A stretch of 19,194 bases of DNA from JACDDK01 sp038198445 (GTDB taxonomy: Bacteria > Actinomycetota > Rubrobacteria > Rubrobacterales > Rubrobacteraceae), in the NCBI GenBank assembly GCA_038198445.1, contig JBBPZZ010000075.1, positions 1 to 19,194 of the forward strand, given 5' to 3'. Made by a program: the position numbers and the translations under genes. The notes under the pieces were generated by a model, which saw nothing but the letters and a program-made list of their open reading frames with translations, did not search any database and was not told where the DNA came from. Position 1 is the first letter of the stretch. The number at the start of each line of letters is the position of its first letter. Positions 1 to 6,179 of the stretch are shown here, piece after piece.

Positions 1-158
1 GCGGGGTCATCTTGCCCCTCGTCGACAGGTGATCGAACAGCAGGAACGCCCCATCGGTCTCCTCTGCCGTGGCCTTCATGGTGATCACCCCCCCCACCCG
101 CAAACCAGAGGCGCTCACCCTCTCCATCCCCCCGGATGATCGGTATCGCGTTACTCAT
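1..158 (-). pseudogene. Cupin-domain protein, N-terminal part, frameshifted; cut by window edge
   Basis: An ATG at 158-156 follows a strong ribosome binding site (GGAAGGAG, then GACGAC). The first 23 or so codons read MSNAIPIIRGDGEGERLWFA and then enter a run of eight Gs (88-95 on the plus strand). Staying in frame gives a poor Gly/His/Arg-rich sequence. Dropping one G gives VITMKATAEETDGAFLLFDH followed by LSTRGKMTP, which is the usual N-terminal strand region of small quercetinase-like cupins, just before the metal-binding His motif. The metal site itself lies beyond the window. I see an intact start and a single-base slip. Whether it is a sequencing error in a homopolymer, a phase-variable tract or a true pseudogene cannot be decided here. 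The gene is divergent from the TetR gene at 240 and is probably its target. Confidence 0.6.
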
Positions 159-208
159 GTCGTCTCCTTCCTTCTCGTTCGCTTGTAGCGCGCTCACCAT
201 TTATGGGA

Positions 209-279
209 CATGTAGTACCATAACGGATATGGAAGTTCCATGGAGGCATGTGATACCGTAATGGACATGGATGTTCCAT
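209..279. promoter_or_regulatory. Tandem 33-bp direct repeat with ATGGAA/TTCCAT dyad, probable TetR operator
   Basis: Two 33-bp copies, 209-241 and 247-279, match at 27 of 33 positions and are spaced 38 bp apart. Each ends in a dyad. The first, at 229-241, is ATGGAA-G-TTCCAT and is perfect; the second, at 267-279, is ATGGATGTTCCAT with one mismatch. A further short inverted repeat, TATGG/CCATA, spans 202-222. The boxes lie between the divergent cupin and TetR genes and run into the TetR coding region, so autoregulation is the natural inference. No clear -35/-10 pair was found here. Confidence 0.6.
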
Positions 280-869
280 ATCTACATACAGGACGTACTA
301 ACCAGAAGGCTCGCACGAGAGACGCGCTGATCGCAGCCGCCCGGCAGCTCCTTGCGAGAGGCGTGACCCCCACTCTCGAGGAGGCCGCCGCCGAGGCGTC
401 CATTGGCCGCACCACAGCGTATCGCTACTTCCCACATAGTCGGGCACTGCTGGCCGCTACATTTCCAGAGATCGAGATGCGGTCCTTGCTTGGAGCAGAC
501 CCGCCAGAAGACCCGCTGGCGCGGATCGAGGTCGTGGCCGAGAGCCTGACGCGGCGAATCATCGAGCACGAGCCCGAGTACCGTACCCAACTGCGGCTCG
601 CGCTTGAAGGCGAACCTGCGGGCGGCGAGAGCTTGCCGCTGCGGGTGGGCAGGCGTATCGAATGGGTTGAGGACGCCCTGGCTCCCCTGCGCGGGCGAAT
701 GCCGCAGCCTGAGCTGCGGCTGTTGGTCTACGGGATCGGCGCGACGCTCGGCATCGAGGCTCTGGTATGGCTTACAGACATGGGCGGGCTTTCTCGTGAA
801 GAGGCGACGGAGGTGATGCGATCGAACGCGCGCACGCTTCTGCAATCCGCGCTTGATCGGCTAGAGTAG
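240..869 (+). CDS. TetR/AcrR-family transcriptional regulator
   Basis: The 209-residue protein has a TetR-type helix-turn-helix at about residues 24-70 (RDALIAAARQLLARG, then TLEEAAAEASIGRTTAYRYF), followed by a helical ligand-binding domain with no recognisable effector signature. Length is typical of the family. The start is uncertain. ATG 240 has GGAAG four bases upstream, but in-frame ATGs at 261 and 267 also fit, and the HTH begins well after all of them. The operator-like tandem repeat covers the first 13 codons, so either the operator lies inside the gene or the true start is one of the later ATGs. It probably represses itself and the divergent cupin gene. Confidence 0.85.
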   Translation: MEACDTVMDMDVPYLHTGRTNQKARTRDALIAAARQLLARGVTPTLEEAAAEASIGRTTAYRYFPHSRALLAATFPEIEMRSLLGADPPEDPLARIEVVAESLTRRIIEHEPEYRTQLRLALEGEPAGGESLPLRVGRRIEWVEDALAPLRGRMPQPELRLLVYGIGATLGIEALVWLTDMGGLSREEATEVMRSNARTLLQSALDRLE

Positions 870-876
870 TGAATAA

Positions 877-1074
877 CGCGCGGGCTGGTCTACGTCCGAG
901 ATCTCGAACGAGCTTCGTATCTCGTCCAACACCGTGCAGGACCATCTCAAGGCGATCTTCGACAAGGTGGACGTACGCAGCCGTAGGGAGCTCGTTGGGC
1001 AGATCTTCGCTCAGCAGTACCAGCCACGCCTAGCGGCTGGGCATGGCCTGGACGTCGACGGATGGTTCGCCTGA
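877..1074 (+). pseudogene. LuxR-type HTH C-terminal remnant
   Basis: The frame from 877 to the TGA at 1072-1074 reads as the second half of a GerE/LuxR DNA-binding domain: SEISNELRISSNTVQDHLKA, then IFDKVDVRSRRELVGQIF, with a tail ending in DVDGWFA. The recognition helix (SSNTVQDHLKAIFDK) and the conserved VRSRRELV are present. There is no start codon, no upstream half of the HTH and no sensor domain. An in-frame TAA sits at 874-876, just after the TetR gene. It is too short to be functional alone, so I read it as a truncated remnant left by a deletion that brought the TetR gene next to it. Confidence 0.7.
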
Positions 1075-1125
1075 GCCGTGTCGCGAGTAGCAGCAGGTTT
1101 ACAGCCGGTTGCCCCTCGAGTTTTG

Positions 1126-1707
1126 CTAGCCTGTACTGGCCCCTTCGGCGAAGCGCGCCTCCGCCGGAATTTCGTCCATCGGTAGCCCCGAGGCAGCCTC
1201 CATCCGTCCCGAGTAGTTGAAGAACGAGATCAGGGCTGTCGCCTCGTAGATTCCTCGCTCATCCCATCCGGCCGCCCGCAAGTCCTCGACATCCGAGTCC
1301 TCGATCATGCCGGGCTCCTCAGTGAGCTTCTTGGCGTAGGACAGTAGCGCCCGGGTCTTCTCGTCCAGGTCGTAGGTAGGCCAGGTGGTGGCGAACTGTT
1401 CGCTGAGATGTTCGTCTTTCGTCAGGCGACGCACGGCCGCCGTGTGAAGGCCCAGTCAGGGTGCGCCGCCGACGAGGCCGTTGACCACCGTGGCGAGCAT
1501 CTCGCGTTGCAGGCGGGTCATGGGCGAGGACTTGCGCATGTGGAGGTGGTTGTAGAGCCAGCCCGAGGAGAAAGTTACCTGCAGATCGGGCATCAAGACC
1601 TCGAAGATGCCGGGCACTACCCCGCCGTACTGGCGTTTGATCCCGCGGAACATGAACCGGCGCAAACCTCGCGCCTCCTCCGCGGGTACGGTCTTTATAC
1701 GTGCCAT
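1126..1707 (-). CDS. AhpD/CMD-like peroxidase-related protein with in-frame UGA (possible selenoprotein)
   Basis: The ATG at 1707-1705 is preceded by GAGGGGG. The frame is open to the TAG at 1126-1128 except for one TGA at 1458-1456 (codon 84). Read through, it gives a 193-residue alkylhydroperoxidase/carboxymuconolactone-decarboxylase-like protein. It has a helical N-terminus with SSPMTRLQREMLATVVNGLV, then GGAP-UGA-LGLHTAAVRRLT, then a C-terminal half with LDEKTRALLSYAKKLTE and ATALISFFNYSGRM. In the AhpD superfamily the active-site motif ends C-x3-H; here the UGA is exactly four residues before His88, so it stands at the Cys position. The usual first Cys three residues earlier is Gly. Without read-through the gene makes only an 83-residue N-terminal piece. 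A restart at GTG 1434 is conceivable but has no good ribosome site. It is 8 bases downstream of the cupin gene in the same operon. It is either a Sec-containing enzyme or a recent nonsense allele. Confidence 0.75.
1432..1458 (-). promoter_or_regulatory. In-frame UGA with SECIS-like hairpin (AhpD-like gene)
   Basis: The UGA is at 1458-1456. Sixteen bases later lies a hairpin with arms CACGG (1444-1440) and CCGUG (1436-1432), five Watson-Crick pairs, and a 3-nt loop CGG with G in second position. Bacterial SECIS elements typically place a loop with G in the first two positions about 16-37 nt after UGA, so this is at the near edge. Such small stems are common in GC-rich DNA, so this is only suggestive. 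Confidence 0.3.
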
Positions 1708-1715
1708 GATCCCCC

Positions 1716-2168
1716 TCAGACCCCGCTGCCCCCGGTAGCGACCTGCTCCTCTTCGAGGACGGGCGGCGTTCCGACGACCCGTTGACCGAAGGGCATCATC
1801 GGCTGGTCGAAGGTACTCACCACCACGTTGCTCGAGAAGAACCCGGCGACCCGGACCGTCTCATCGCCCGCGTTACGCAAGCCGTGCGGTACCATGGCCG
1901 GAACGAGCGCCATCTCACCCGCCGAGAGCCGGCCCTCCTCGTCTCCCAGAGAGACATCAGCCGTTCCAGCCAGGATCAGGATTATCTCCTCCGCGCTGTC
2001 GGTGTGGGTGCCGAGCCTGCACCCTGGCTCGATCTCGAAGTAGACGACCGCCGTGCTCCTGGTCCCATTTCCCGCGAAGAAGGGAAAGGCGACCCTGGCC
2101 CGCATCTCCGGGTCGTTCTCATACCAAGCCTCCATCAACTCCAGTTCGTCGAGTTTCGCCGCGACCAT
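1716..2168 (-). CDS. Cupin-domain protein
   Basis: The 150-residue single-domain cupin starts at an ATG preceded by AAAGGAG. The first cupin motif is at about residues 49-70 (GCRLGTHTDSAEEIILILAG), with a HxD..E arrangement in place of the common HxH...E. The second motif is at about residues 83-100 (AGEMALVPAMVPHGLRN) with its His. The metal site is therefore plausible but slightly altered. Substrate is unknown; members of this family are small dioxygenases, isomerases or sensors. It is the first gene of a two-gene operon with the AhpD-like gene 8 bases downstream, which suggests a shared role in oxidative or electrophile stress. The near-consensus promoter upstream is covered by TetR-type operators. 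Confidence 0.85.
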   Translation of the reverse strand: MVAAKLDELELMEAWYENDPEMRARVAFPFFAGNGTRSTAVVYFEIEPGCRLGTHTDSAEEIILILAGTADVSLGDEEGRLSAGEMALVPAMVPHGLRNAGDETVRVAGFFSSNVVVSTFDQPMMPFGQRVVGTPPVLEEEQVATGGSGV

Positions 2169-2274
2169 TCGCTTCTCCTTTCGCGCTGATCCACCAGTAA
2201 GGACCCTTCAACTCCCGTAAGCTCCACTTCGATTTGTAGCCGCCCAGATACTCCTCCAATTCATTAAACAGCAT
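2119..2274 (-). CDS. Possible 51-residue leader ORF upstream of the cupin gene
   Basis: An ATG at 2274-2272 opens a 51-codon frame beginning MLFNELEEYLGGYKSKWSLR and then ELKGPYWWIS. It overlaps the cupin gene out of frame at its 3' end. The first 35 codons look protein-like, but I recognise no family. The ATG would lie only about 13 bases after the predicted transcript start and has no ribosome binding site. It could be a leader peptide, a remnant or chance. Confidence 0.25.
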   Translation of the reverse strand: MLFNELEEYLGGYKSKWSLRELKGPYWWISAKGEANGRGETRRTGVDGGLV

Positions 2275-2280
2275 TGTTTA
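2265..2280. promoter_or_regulatory. Perfect palindrome TAAACA-GCAT-TGTTTA, probable TetR operator
   Basis: A 16-bp perfect dyad lies between the divergent cupin and TetR genes, just downstream of the predicted transcript start of the cupin operon. The half-site TGTTTATT recurs at 2338-2345 and, inverted, within 2295-2302. It is a likely binding site for the regulator at 2366. Confidence 0.55.
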
Positions 2281-2293
2281 TTTATTTAGTAGT

Positions 2294-2322
2294 ACAATAA
2301 ACTAGTCTGATATGGATGTCAA
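2294..2322 (-). promoter_or_regulatory. SigA-type promoter for the cupin/AhpD-like operon
   Basis: On the minus strand, TTGACA (2322-2317) is followed by a 17-bp spacer and TATTGT (2299-2294). The -35 is perfect and the -10 matches 4 of 6. The -10 is inside the left arm of an 8-bp inverted repeat, CAATAAAC (2295-2302) with GTTTATTG (2339-2346), so a regulator bound there would block the polymerase. Confidence 0.65.
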
Positions 2323-2346
2323 ATCAAAAAACAGGTTTGTTTATTG
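2295..2346. promoter_or_regulatory. 8-bp inverted repeat CAATAAAC/GTTTATTG bracketing the promoter
   Basis: Perfect 8-bp arms lie at 2295-2302 and 2339-2346, 36 bases apart, in an AT-rich intergenic stretch that contrasts with the GC-rich genes. A smaller dyad, AAAC-AG-GTTT, is at 2329-2338. These probably form part of the operator set of the TetR regulator that starts at 2366. Confidence 0.45.
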
Positions 2347-2365
2347 AATTTATTGGACTCGGCGT

Positions 2366-2968
2366 ATGGCGCGTAAATACGAGCTAAAACGGCGGGCGGA
2401 GCAGCAGGAGGAGACGCGGCGCCGGATCGTCGAGGCGACCGTTGAGATGCATAAGAGCGTCGGAATGGCGCGGACGACGATCAGCGCCATAGCCGAGAGG
2501 GCCGGTGTGCAGCGGCTCACCGTCTACAGGCACTTCCCGGACGAACGTGCTCTTTTCTATGCGTGTACGGGACATTACATGGGGGCCAACCCACCGCCCG
2601 ATCCCTCGTCGTGGACCCAGGTTGCCGACCCCGAGCAGCGTCTGAGGGTGGCGTTGGTCGAGGTCTACGCCTACCACCGGCGCACTGAGGCGATGATGGT
2701 TAACGTCGTCCGCGACGCGCCGGTGCATCCCCTTACGCGTGAGCTTGCCGAACCTTACTTCCAGCATTGGGAGCGGATGCGTGACGTGCTCGCCGCCGGC
2801 TGGGGAACGCGGGGCAGGCGGCGCGAGATACTACTCGCCGCTATAGCTCACGCGCTCGACTTCCAGACTTGGCACTCGCTGGTCCGTCAGCGAGGGCTCG
2901 ACGACGAGCAGGCGGTTGAGCTAATGGCCTGTACCGTTGGGTGTGCCGCGCATGGCTGCAAGCGGTAG
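2366..2968 (+). CDS. TetR/AcrR-family transcriptional regulator
   Basis: The 200-residue protein has a basic N-terminal extension (MARKYELKRRAEQQEETRRR) and a TetR HTH at about residues 20-65: RIVEATVEMH, TTISAIAERAGVQRLTVYRHFPDE. The remaining helical domain carries no recognised effector signature. The start ATG has only a weak ribosome site (GGAC about 10 bases upstream), so translation may be low or the transcript nearly leaderless. It is divergent from the cupin/AhpD-like operon, and TGTTTA-type palindromes fill the shared intergenic region. It therefore likely represses that operon and itself, with release by an unknown small molecule. Confidence 0.87.
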   Translation: MARKYELKRRAEQQEETRRRIVEATVEMHKSVGMARTTISAIAERAGVQRLTVYRHFPDERALFYACTGHYMGANPPPDPSSWTQVADPEQRLRVALVEVYAYHRRTEAMMVNVVRDAPVHPLTRELAEPYFQHWERMRDVLAAGWGTRGRRREILLAAIAHALDFQTWHSLVRQRGLDDEQAVELMACTVGCAAHGCKR

Positions 2969-3061
2969 TTACATGCGGCGCAGGACTTCTGCAACCTGGA
3001 AGGGATCAGAGGCCGCCACGGAAGCCGCGTAGAGCTCCATCGCCCTATGGTCCGAGGTGGC
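2969..3061 (-). pseudogene. Orphan C-terminal remnant of a GalT-like gene
   Basis: On the minus strand, 30 codons ending in TAA (2971-2969) read ATSDHRAMELYAASVAASDP and then FQVAEVLRRM. This matches the C-terminus of the GalT-like protein encoded at 5089-6174 (TSDMGAMELYAASVVASDPF, then RIAEVLRGGPF). At DNA level, 2978-3058 and 5104-5184 agree at 64 of 81 positions. An in-frame stop lies just upstream and no other part of the gene is present. It abuts the TetR stop codon tail to tail. It is a degenerate partial duplicate or the relic of a lost paralogue. Confidence 0.75.
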
Positions 3062-3120
3062 AGATCATCGTGAATTCCGCAGTGTAACAGAGACCTCCGC
3101 ACACGAGATCGATACCATCG

Positions 3121-3149
3121 TTGCACTACATAAAACGGTGTACTATAGC
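3121..3149 (+). promoter_or_regulatory. Possible promoter of the GGDEF/EAL gene
   Basis: TTGCAC (3121-3126), a 17-bp spacer and TATAGC (3144-3149) would start transcription near 3156. This argues against TTG 3121 as a start codon and fits GTG 3202 or ATG 3166. The match to consensus is modest. Confidence 0.35.
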
Positions 3150-3201
3150 GCGTGATTCGAATAGGATGGGTTATTCGATATTGGTAGGGAAGGCTTGCAA
3201 A

Positions 3202-4914
3202 GTGACTGACGTACACCTGCACACGGCGATCGAGCAATCACCGCTGGGCACTGTAATATTCGATCCTGATGGTGTATGCCTGTTGGTGAACAGGGCATGG
3301 CATGCATTATGGGATGTCGAGGGTGGCGAGACTCTGTCGAAGGGCCGCAATATATTCGAGAGCGATGAGATCCGCGCCATGGGACTTGTGCCCTACATGA
3401 AGGAGACCATGGGCGACGGCGCGGTGACCACGCCGCTCTTGTTCTATGAGGCGGAGCGGATCGGATCCAGGAGAAGGCCGCGTTGGCTCAGGGCCTTCAT
3501 CTACCCCGTCCGGGATGAAACCGGAGGCCTGCTGGAGGTAGGTCTCATACTCGAAGATTTCACCGAGCGAAAAATGCTTGAGGATCAACTCGCCCACAAG
3601 GCGTTTCATGATACCTTGACCGGATTACCCAACCGGGCGCTCTTTCTGGACCGTTTGGGACATGCTTTATCCATCGTCAGGCAGAACGCGGTTCGAGATG
3701 GAGACAGTGACGAGAGCAAGGTCGCGCTGTTGTTCCTGGACCTCGACAACTTCAAGTACGTCAACGACTCCCTGGGCCATGACGCGGGAGACCTTCTTCT
3801 AGTGGAGGTAGCCAGGCGCATCAAGGCTTGTCTGCGTCCCGGAGACACGGTGGCGCGCTTCGGCGGGGACGAGTTCGCCGCGCTGCTTGAGGAAACCGAA
3901 GGTGCGGATGGCGCCGTCGGACTTGCGGAAAGAATAGCCCAGACACTTAAGGCTCCAATCGTGATAGGCGGTCACGAGATGGTTGTAAAGACAAGCATTG
4001 GGATCGTGCTAAACAAGCCTAGTGAGGAAAGTGGCGAGGACCTGCTGCGAAGGGCGGACATCGCCATGTACCGGAGTAAGGGCGGTGGCAAAGACCGCTA
4101 TGAGGTTTTCTCCGAGGAGATGAACGGCCACGAACTCCGGCGCTTGAAGCTGGAGGAGGATCTCAGGAAAGCAATAGAGCATAAGGAGTTCAGAATTCGC
4201 TACCAACCTCAGATGCTCCTCGAGACCGGCGAGGTAGTAGGCTTTGAGGCGTTATTGAGGTGGGAGCATCCGGAGCGCGGATTATTAGAACCCTCTGATT
4301 TTATCTCGCTGGCCGAGGAGACCGGTATGATTATCCCACTCGGGCGGTGGGTGCTCGCGGAGGCTTGCCGACAGGCACGTATCTTTCGGGAGATGGTTAG
4401 CTACGATCCACCCTTGAAGATGAGCGTAAACCTCTCCGCCCGGCAGTTTCGCCATCCCGAGTTAGTCGAGGAAGTAACCGCGGCCCTTTCCGAGAGTGGT
4501 CTGGACCCGAGCGAGCTGTCCCTGGAAATCACCGAGAGCGTAATGATGGAGGAACAGACGAGCGCCAAAGTCATATTGGCCGCGCTGAAAAACCTCGGCT
4601 TGACGCTCGTTATGGATGATTTCGGGAACGGTTTCTCCTCGATCTCCTACCTCAAAAAGTTTCCGGTAGACGTTCTGAAGATGGACCGATCGATGGTCGA
4701 GGGAGTAAACGATAGCTCGGAAGACGCGGCGATCGTCTCGGCGACGATCAGCCTCGCGCATGCCCTGGGCCTTGAAGCGGTGGCGGAGGGCATAGAGACC
4801 ACGGAGGAGCTAGAGGAACTGCATTCATTGGGGTGCAAATTCGGCCAGGGATACTATTGGCGCAAGCCCTGTCCGGCGGAGGAAGCCCTGGAGATGCTGG
4901 AGATGCTGGTATAA
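3202..4914 (+). CDS. PAS-GGDEF-EAL cyclic-di-GMP turnover protein
   Basis: I place the start at GTG 3202, eight bases after AGGGAAGG. The frame is open from TTG 3121, and ATG 3166 is an alternative. The protein has 570 residues. A PAS domain covers about residues 3-120 (TAIEQSPLGTVIFDPDG). A GGDEF domain follows at about 130-300 (HDTLTGLPNRALF, LDLDNFKYVND), with intact GGDEF at 221-225 and the inhibitory RxxD site (RPGD) five residues before it. An EAL domain covers about 315-565: FEALLRW at 348-354, NLSARQF, LEITESV, MDDFGNGFSS, LKMDRS, AEGIET and GQGYYWRKP. All usual metal and catalytic residues are there, so both cyclase and phosphodiesterase activities are possible. No membrane segments or signal peptide are seen, so it is cytosolic, and the PAS domain probably sets which activity dominates. 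It stands alone, with no linked receiver or receptor. Confidence 0.93.
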   Translation: MTDVHLHTAIEQSPLGTVIFDPDGVCLLVNRAWHALWDVEGGETLSKGRNIFESDEIRAMGLVPYMKETMGDGAVTTPLLFYEAERIGSRRRPRWLRAFIYPVRDETGGLLEVGLILEDFTERKMLEDQLAHKAFHDTLTGLPNRALFLDRLGHALSIVRQNAVRDGDSDESKVALLFLDLDNFKYVNDSLGHDAGDLLLVEVARRIKACLRPGDTVARFGGDEFAALLEETEGADGAVGLAERIAQTLKAPIVIGGHEMVVKTSIGIVLNKPSEESGEDLLRRADIAMYRSKGGGKDRYEVFSEEMNGHELRRLKLEEDLRKAIEHKEFRIRYQPQMLLETGEVVGFEALLRWEHPERGLLEPSDFISLAEETGMIIPLGRWVLAEACRQARIFREMVSYDPPLKMSVNLSARQFRHPELVEEVTAALSESGLDPSELSLEITESVMMEEQTSAKVILAALKNLGLTLVMDDFGNGFSSISYLKKFPVDVLKMDRSMVEGVNDSSEDAAIVSATISLAHALGLEAVAEGIETTEELEELHSLGCKFGQGYYWRKPCPAEEALEMLEMLV

Positions 4915-4935
4915 AGCCTCGGACGTACGGACGAT

Positions 4936-5010
4936 AAACACCGCTGGAGCTAGTCAGGACCACACAGCGCGAGACCGTCTCTTCCATGAGACTCACTGGT
5001 CGGTGTTTTT
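4936..5010 (+). terminator. Structured 3' region, possible terminator of the GGDEF/EAL gene
   Basis: AAACACCG (4936-4943) pairs perfectly with CGGTGTTT (5001-5008), and a T-run follows at 5006-5010. Inside lies a smaller stem, GTCTC (4977-4981) with GAGAC (4988-4992). The long spacing makes it an unusual terminator. The rest of 4915-5088 shows nothing else. Confidence 0.35.
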
Positions 5011-5088
5011 CTATCAAGAACAACTCTTCCGCGAGAACTTCCCCACGCTGGGTCGGACCTGAGTGACATCTCTTGGAGATACTGACCG

Positions 5089-6174
5089 CTAGAATGGACC
5101 GCCACGCAAGACTTCGGCTATCCGGAAAGGGTCCGAGGCGACCACGGATGCCGCGTATAGCTCCATCGCCCCCATGTCCGAGGTGCGGTTCGCCGGGTCT
5201 CCTCGATCCACGATGTAGACGACGGTCGGGAAGTCCGACCAGTCCTCATCCGTGGGGCCGAGCGGGGGCATGTAGAAGGCTACGTTGAAGGCGCGGACGC
5301 CGAGGTTCCGGACGTAGCTCTCCAGCAGGGCGCCGACCGCCCGGCTCAGGGACTCGTCTTCGGGGCCGCCACCGATCACGACCAGCTCTTTCTCCTTGAT
5401 GGGGGAGAGGCTCGCGAACGCCCGGACGCCTTCCAGCGGGATGCCGAGCCCCAAAGCGTCGTGGATGCGATAGAGGTCGTCGAAGTAGTCGGAGCCATGA
5501 TCCAGGCCGTAGCCCGCTGCGGCGCGGCGTAGGCGCTCTACCTTCGGGTAGTGCATTCTGCGGGTGGCGGTCACCTGGGCGTGGCCGTGGATTATGGAGC
5601 CGCCGGCCCGCCAGAGACAGTTCCACATCAAGAACGGGTAGCGGGCCTCGGGATCGGCGCGCTGCGCCTCGCGCGCCCAACGCAGCCCGACGTCCACGTA
5701 GTCCGAGACTTTCTCGGGGGTGAGGTGGAGCGGATTATGGTCGTCGAAGACCACGACGCCGTGGAAGCCGTCGTACTTGGCGATGTTGGAGGCGGTCGTC
5801 GCGTGCGCGCCCTTGACCCTGCCGAAAGCGTCCGTCGGGGTGCCGTCTTCCGGGTGGCAGAACGGGTCGCCTTCGGTCGCGGCAATCTCTTTGTCGAGGT
5901 CCACGCTCACGGCGGTGTCGAGGGGGCGGGAGGCGCGCAGCTCGTTGAAGAGGGTCCCTTCGAGGGTGATGCGGTTGGTGACTTTGACTATGCGCTGGGC
6001 CTTAACGGTGTCCACGGAGCCGAAGGACTTCTCGATCCAGGCGCGCATCGACTCCGGCGGTTCGAGCTTCCCGGTCGTGGCGGAGACATGGAAGATGCGA
6101 TCCGCGAGGGCGCGGTCTTCGGGCGAGAGGTCTTCGATGAGATCCGGCAGCCCGGTTATCTTGCGTTCGGACAC
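5089..6174 (-). CDS. GalT-like HIT-fold nucleotidyltransferase
   Basis: The start is GTG at 6174-6172, with AGAGGG upstream inside the end of the kinase gene; the protein has 361 residues. The histidine-triad active site is seen as GGSIIHGHAQV: His196, His198 (expected nucleophile) and Gln200, preceded by MWNCLWRA. That order matches galactose-1-phosphate uridylyltransferases (N...GaS..HPHxQ). The N-terminal CxxC zinc site of classical GalT is absent, so it is a divergent member and need not act on galactose. The expected chemistry is transfer of a nucleoside monophosphate between a sugar phosphate and a nucleotide sugar, or phosphorolysis. It follows the PfkB kinase gene with a 5-base gap, so the two are cotranscribed and probably consecutive in one sugar pathway. 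The frame stays open far upstream through the kinase gene, but that is a GC-rich artefact. Confidence 0.8.
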   Translation of the reverse strand: MSERKITGLPDLIEDLSPEDRALADRIFHVSATTGKLEPPESMRAWIEKSFGSVDTVKAQRIVKVTNRITLEGTLFNELRASRPLDTAVSVDLDKEIAATEGDPFCHPEDGTPTDAFGRVKGAHATTASNIAKYDGFHGVVVFDDHNPLHLTPEKVSDYVDVGLRWAREAQRADPEARYPFLMWNCLWRAGGSIIHGHAQVTATRRMHYPKVERLRRAAAGYGLDHGSDYFDDLYRIHDALGLGIPLEGVRAFASLSPIKEKELVVIGGGPEDESLSRAVGALLESYVRNLGVRAFNVAFYMPPLGPTDEDWSDFPTVVYIVDRGDPANRTSDMGAMELYAASVVASDPFRIAEVLRGGPF

Positions 6175-6179
6175 GGCCG

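Noticed and set aside
1126..1434. C-terminal AhpD half as a separate gene starting at GTG 1434
   Set aside because: No ribosome site, and it continues the same frame and family directly across a single TGA.
3121..3201. TTG 3121 as start of the GGDEF/EAL gene
   Set aside because: It falls on a plausible -35 element; the added residues match no PAS start, and GTG 3202 has a much better ribosome site.
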